DNA from: Phycisphaerae bacterium
GTDB lineage: Bacteria; Planctomycetota; Phycisphaerae; Phycisphaerales; Phycisphaeraceae
Length of the DNA: 36,773 nucleotides
Direction: 5' to 3'
NCBI GenBank assembly: GCA_002688155.1
Contig: NZCH01000114.1
Coordinates: 1-36,773 of the forward strand
In this document: positions 32,981 to 36,773 of the stretch, in pieces
Numbering within the stretch: the first letter of the stretch is position 1
How the letters are laid out: the number at the start of each line of letters is the position of its first letter
Notes under the pieces: generated by a model
What the model was told of the DNA's origin: nothing
Seen by the model: the letters and a program-made list of their open reading frames with translations, nothing else
The model's database searches: none
Program-made: the position numbers and the translations under genes

Positions 32981-35212
32981 ATGCGGACATCGCCCCAACA
33001 CCTTAAACCCGAAGCTCAACGGCCGACACCGAGCGCTAAAAACCATGGCGCCGTGTCGGTCATGGCGATGATGTACTTGGTGATCTTTTCATCGCTGGCC
33101 ACCGCGATGGCGATCGTCGCGCAGGGCAACCTTGCGACGGCGGACTCGCACCAGCGTATCAACCGTGCACTGTCCGGCGCTGAGACCGGCATGCGGTTCC
33201 TTATCTACCGGATCAATCAGATCACGCCGGTCGTAACGACCACAGACGGGTTGATCGACGAGACCAACGCGCCGGACCTCTGGGAAGAAACGCGCGACGC
33301 ACTGCTCGCGTCGATGGAACTCGAGCCACACAATCTCGCTGAGCCGGTGGTTATCAACGGCATATTACAACTCGGGCCGATCGCGCTGGGTCCCAACGAC
33401 CCGCAGTTCACCGCGACGCTCACACCGCATCCACTTGCAGGCGAGGACTATGACAGCGGCTACTACCAGCGGCCTCCATTTAGCAATTTGGCCCCGCCCG
33501 TTTCCGCGGCCGAGCCGCTCGGCACCACCTGGGTGCGCGTGCGCGTGATCAGCAGTGACGGCGCGGGCGGCAACGAGATCACGCGCTCGATTCAGATGGA
33601 CTTTCATATAGACAAGAAGATTCGCTTCGCGATCCTGTCGCGCAGCCGCGTGATGATCGGCCAGAATGTGCTCATCGACGGACCCATCGGCAGCCGATTC
33701 ACCGAAACGAACCTGACCAACGGGCATCCGATTCAAATGGTCAGCGACTTTGTCGGGCTCGATGCGGCCCTCAATGCCGCGCTCGATGCGTTTGTCACGG
33801 ACGTGGTGAACCTCGACCAGAATGGTGATAACCGGCTCAACCTCGCTGACGCAAATGAAATCGACGGCATCATCAATCCCGAGCAGTTTGACACTGACGG
33901 TGACGGGTACATCGACGGTTACGACTTTTTCCTGGACCATTATGACGCAAACGCGGACGGTCAGCTCACAAGCATCGAGCTGGACACCAGCGGCAATATT
34001 CACACCGCCCAGCTATTTGAGTTGATTGACACATTCGGCGACTCGAGCCGGGCCGGGTACAACGACGGCGTGATCGACGAGAAGGATGACTACGCAAAGA
34101 TTCACGGCCATGTCAAACTACTCGCGGACCTGCAGGGCTGGCTTGACGGCGCCGCGGGCGGAACGTACCAAGACTACTTGCAGGGGTCGATCAACTCCGA
34201 TGACGGTGAGAATCCGTTGACGTTTCAGACATCCGATTCGTCGGTCCCCGGCCTGGAGGCCTCCGACTTCGATACGTCGTCGTTCGCAGCAACCGCCAGC
34301 GGTGACTTCGTCACACAGGCAGCGGCTAACGCGGCGCTGTACGACTCGGACGATCCCACGTCGCCTCAGTTGCTGGGCAACACGTCGCTCGAGGCGGTGC
34401 CGTTCGGGTCGATGCACCCGTATGACTACTACGACCGACCGATTTACGAAAACATGACGTTCACCAACGTCACCATCCCGCGTGGCAACAACGGGCTGTT
34501 CATCAACTGTCGGTTCATCGGTGTGACATTCATCGACACAACCGAGGACACCGCCCATGACAACTTCAACTTCGCGGGCACACAGGAATCCGACGGGTCG
34601 CAGAAGTACCCCGGCCTGGCAGCAATCGTCGACGCCAATCTGCTCAGCGACACGAAACCGGTCGCGAACAACCTCCGTTTTCATAGTTGCACGTTTGAGG
34701 GTGCTGTTGTCAGCGGCGTGCCTTCCACGTTCGCGCAGGCGCGCAACAAACTGAACTTCACCGGCACGACGCGCTGGGAGATCAACGAATCGACCAACTT
34801 GTCGAACGACGAAAAGGAGATGTACGAGCGCAGCACGCTGCTGTCGCCGCACTTTTCGGTTGAGATGGGCACGTTCACCGACCCGACGGACGCGGCCGAG
34901 ACGCTCGAACTCAACGGGGCAATCGTGGTGGGGCTGCTGGACGCGCGCGGACAGATCAAGATCACGGGAACCATCCTGTCGACCTTTGCGCCGACCAGCA
35001 ACGTGCCTCCGGTGCTGGGCCAGACCAGCTCGCAGTTCAACACGACGCTGGGCTACTTCCCATCGACGGACGGCGACCTCGAGGCGGAGTTGCCCGCCAA
35101 TGGTGTGGGCGTGATCCACGTGACCTACGACCCGATCATCCCGCTGCCCGATGGCATTCTCGGACCGATCGAGGTCGTGCCCGTCTACGCGACATATTTT
35201 GAAGGTGGCTGA
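32981..35212 (+). CDS. PilX-like pilus-associated protein with calcium-type repeat loops
   Basis: 743 aa from ATG 32981. A short N-terminal cytoplasmic tail leads to one membrane helix (SVMAMMYLVIFSSLATAMAI, about residues 27-46), the PilX N-terminal arrangement, then a long exported part. Residues about 279-335 hold three Asp-rich loops of EF-hand/dockerin type: DQNGDNRLNLAD (279), DTDGDGYIDGYD (304) and DANADGQLTSIE (322), with a further NDGVIDEKDD later. The C-terminal third is beta-rich (LFINCRFIGVTFIDTT, LELNGAIVVGLLDARGQIKI). It sits between two pseudopilin genes and its stop overlaps the next start (TGATG), so it belongs to the pilus unit. Calcium binding is inferred from the motif only. 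Confidence 0.83.
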   Translation: MRTSPQHLKPEAQRPTPSAKNHGAVSVMAMMYLVIFSSLATAMAIVAQGNLATADSHQRINRALSGAETGMRFLIYRINQITPVVTTTDGLIDETNAPDLWEETRDALLASMELEPHNLAEPVVINGILQLGPIALGPNDPQFTATLTPHPLAGEDYDSGYYQRPPFSNLAPPVSAAEPLGTTWVRVRVISSDGAGGNEITRSIQMDFHIDKKIRFAILSRSRVMIGQNVLIDGPIGSRFTETNLTNGHPIQMVSDFVGLDAALNAALDAFVTDVVNLDQNGDNRLNLADANEIDGIINPEQFDTDGDGYIDGYDFFLDHYDANADGQLTSIELDTSGNIHTAQLFELIDTFGDSSRAGYNDGVIDEKDDYAKIHGHVKLLADLQGWLDGAAGGTYQDYLQGSINSDDGENPLTFQTSDSSVPGLEASDFDTSSFAATASGDFVTQAAANAALYDSDDPTSPQLLGNTSLEAVPFGSMHPYDYYDRPIYENMTFTNVTIPRGNNGLFINCRFIGVTFIDTTEDTAHDNFNFAGTQESDGSQKYPGLAAIVDANLLSDTKPVANNLRFHSCTFEGAVVSGVPSTFAQARNKLNFTGTTRWEINESTNLSNDEKEMYERSTLLSPHFSVEMGTFTDPTDAAETLELNGAIVVGLLDARGQIKITGTILSTFAPTSNVPPVLGQTSSQFNTTLGYFPSTDGDLEAELPANGVGVIHVTYDPIIPLPDGILGPIEVVPVYATYFEGG

Positions 35213-35838
35213 TGCAGGATCGAACGCGACACAAAGACAGTGATCGACTGCGACGCACGTACCGCCGGCGCGGCGTGAGTCTTGTCGAATTGATGGCGGC
35301 GCTGGTGATCAGCGCTCTATTGCTCACGGCGACGATGGTCGCAACGGACGCGAGTTTCAAGGCCTATGCCATTGCCACAGAAGAGGCGAGCGCGCAGATC
35401 TCGGGCCGAATGGTGATGACGCGGATGCTCACGCTCGTGCGCACAAGCACCGCGCACGGGCCGCTGCTGCCCGACGCGACCGTCGAACCGCCAGCAACGC
35501 TAATCGGCAACACGATCACCAGCCCATACATCGAGCTGATTGATCAGGACGGCAACCTCGTACGCGTCGAATATCGTACGAACGACCTGGAACTGTGGTC
35601 CCTGTTCACGCCTGCGGACGGCGGGGCACAGCAGGAGCAGCCGATCATCGGCGGCGTCACCGCCGCGGTGTTTACACTCGAACGTCGGTTGACAGACGAC
35701 AATATCTTCGTCCTCGACCGCGCCACATTCGACCTGACTGTGCAGCCGTCGATCGACGCAACGCTTCCTGTAGAAAGCGAGCAGGTCACGTCTGTCCGAC
35801 TCATCGCATCCACTATGCCGCGCCGCCTCGAACAGTAA
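35212..35838 (+). CDS. Type IV prepilin-like pseudopilin (PilW/GspJ-like)
   Basis: 208 aa. The prepilin site is RRRG|VSLVELMAALVISALLL: Gly21, Val22 as first mature residue instead of Phe, and Glu26 at +5. A hydrophobic helix of about 20 residues follows, then a soluble domain of PilW/GspJ type with LIDQDGNLVRVEYRTNDLEL. The ATG at 35212 shares a base with the stop of the PilX-like gene, so the two are coupled. It ends the pilus block; a REP-type half-site follows within a few bases of the stop. Confidence 0.86.
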   Translation: MQDRTRHKDSDRLRRTYRRRGVSLVELMAALVISALLLTATMVATDASFKAYAIATEEASAQISGRMVMTRMLTLVRTSTAHGPLLPDATVEPPATLIGNTITSPYIELIDQDGNLVRVEYRTNDLELWSLFTPADGGAQQEQPIIGGVTAAVFTLERRLTDDNIFVLDRATFDLTVQPSIDATLPVESEQVTSVRLIASTMPRRLEQ

Positions 35839-35841
35839 CCA

Positions 35842-35859
35842 CCGCTTGCGGCTTAGCGC
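35842..35859. repeat. REP-like half-site CCGCTTGCGGCTTAGCGC
   Basis: Shares its 14-nt core with the palindrome at 620-649. It lies just after the last pilus gene. No partner arm was found nearby. The rest of the 35839-36054 gap holds nothing else I can support; I looked for a riboswitch and saw no clear one. Confidence 0.6.
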
Positions 35860-36054
35860 ATCGCCTGTCTGTATCGATTGCGCGGGCGCCGAACAGCCAA
35901 AAAACTACGAATAAGGTTTCTGAATACGACCAGTGAATCGTAGATTTCAAGCGTCGGGCCAATAATATTCGATCGCGCGGTTCAGGGGACTATGGCTGGT
36001 TAGCGCGGACTCTTAGGGCAAGAAACGTTTGGAGGCGCATCGAAAGGCATTGCG

Positions 36055-36773
36055 ATGCATAACACGAAACCGTTCCTCTTTATGATCACTGCCGGGTTGA
36101 TCCTCGCATCTTCTGCCTCGGCACAAACCATCGACCCGGCCATTATTGAAATGGCGGTGTTCGGTATTGACAAAAACTCCGGCACCATGGCGCGGTACGA
36201 CTTTGACACCGGCCAGACTAAATCCATCGGCACGCTGCGCGATGCAGGCAACAACCCGATGACCGGCGTCAACGCGTCGGCGTACATCCCCGGATTTCAG
36301 AACATCTTTGCATTCTGGACCAACCCGTCGGACGCGCTTAGCTATCTCGTGTATGTCAATAGCGAAACTGCTGACGCGACGGTCGTCGGCCAGAGCCTGG
36401 GCGCCGGTGAGTTTTCCGGTGCGACCTCGGCGCTCGTGCCTGTCGAAGGCAGTACGACCGGCGAAACCAAATGGACGGTCTTCGCGCTGCAGCACGCCGA
36501 GGCGGAAGAGGATGACACCATCCCCTTCGACATTATCGATGACATCCTCGTGCCCAGTAAACCGTACTACGCTAAGGTCACAGTTCTCGGGGCGGCGATC
36601 AGTTACGGTGGATACTACAACATGCCCGTCACCACGAAGTTTCAGATCGGCAGTGTGTCGTACACGCCGTTTGGATCATTCGATAAGGCCGTTAGCGGCA
36701 ACGTGAATGACAATCATAATCCGCGCGAGTACGTGTTTCCCAATCAATACGCAGCCGGAACAGCCGTCACAAC
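36055..36773 (+). CDS. Secreted protein, 3' end beyond window
   Basis: At least 239 aa; the frame is still open at the window edge. The start ATG 36055 has AAAGG about 10 nt upstream. The signal peptide is clear: KPFLFMITAGLILASSASA, cut after about residue 23 (ASA|QT). The mature protein is acidic with DIIDDI and aromatic/Gly-rich stretches (AVFGIDKNSGTMARYDFDTG, ISYGGYYNMPVTT). FGIDKNSGTMARYDFDTGQT hints at a beta-propeller or WD-like repeat start (LYRFDP-type), which I cannot confirm. It follows the pilus genes on the same strand, 216 nt away, and may be a surface protein unrelated to them. Confidence 0.75.
   Translation, partial: MHNTKPFLFMITAGLILASSASAQTIDPAIIEMAVFGIDKNSGTMARYDFDTGQTKSIGTLRDAGNNPMTGVNASAYIPGFQNIFAFWTNPSDALSYLVYVNSETADATVVGQSLGAGEFSGATSALVPVEGSTTGETKWTVFALQHAEAEEDDTIPFDIIDDILVPSKPYYAKVTVLGAAISYGGYYNMPVTTKFQIGSVSYTPFGSFDKAVSGNVNDNHNPREYVFPNQYAAGTAVT

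Noticed and set aside
34118..35119. 333-codon minus-strand frame inside the PilX-like gene
   Set aside because: Arg/Val/His-rich shadow of the plus-strand gene; no domain or ribosome site.
35860..36054. Possible riboswitch before the last secreted gene
   Set aside because: I looked for c-di-GMP and other known class signatures and found none that fit.

Overview
The window looks like a chromosomal segment from a planctomycete, most likely of the Phycisphaerae type. The base composition is high-GC (about 60% by eye, not computed). Several proteins look like planctomycete families: a stand-alone prepilin/PilX/PilT cluster, a KVWGGN-type PP2C phosphatase relic, a long NuoH, a very large AsmA-like protein and a PiT relic. 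Short palindromic repeats built around GCTTGCG recur between genes. This taxonomic call is inference, since no rRNA or other phylogenetic marker is present. I found no tRNA, rRNA, CRISPR array, transposase, integrase or phage gene.

Left part (1-11,200). A Tat/lipoprotein Rieske protein, a GT4/GT5-like glycosyltransferase, a small CxxC protein, a collapsed phosphate-permease pseudogene, ketol-acid reductoisomerase (ilvC) and a free-standing tRNA-binding (MetRS C-terminal-like) protein all lie on the minus strand. The plus-strand AsmA-like protein (about 1,240 aa) runs away from the tRNA-binding gene and converges on an acyl-CoA ligase-bioD pair, which ends at a good intrinsic terminator.

Middle part (11,200-24,100). 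A TPR-SPOR lipoprotein converges on an isolated nuoH. Next come a PP2C phosphatase pseudogene, a [2Fe-2S] ferredoxin, a YhaM-like OB-HD nuclease, a divergent epimerase/DapA-like pair, a Trm112-like protein behind murA (which carries a REP-like in-frame insertion), apt, two CPBP-type membrane proteases, a conserved HRREGD-motif protein, cysC and a small conserved protein. Most are housekeeping genes in short or single transcription units.

Right part (24,100-36,773). All genes are on the plus strand: a GGQ release-factor-like rescue protein, an EamA transporter, a GAF-PP2C (RsbU-like) phosphatase overlapping thpR, a secreted protein of unknown function, and a type IV pilus block (pilT, pilC/gspF, a pseudopilin, a large PilX-like protein with Ca-binding-type loops, and a pilW-like pseudopilin). 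A secreted protein cut by the window edge follows. The pilus block is the most coherent multi-gene system here. The clearest unusual observations are the two gene relics, the repeat-derived insertion in MurA, and the PilX-like protein with EF-hand/dockerin-like loops. I did not find a convincing wholly new system.
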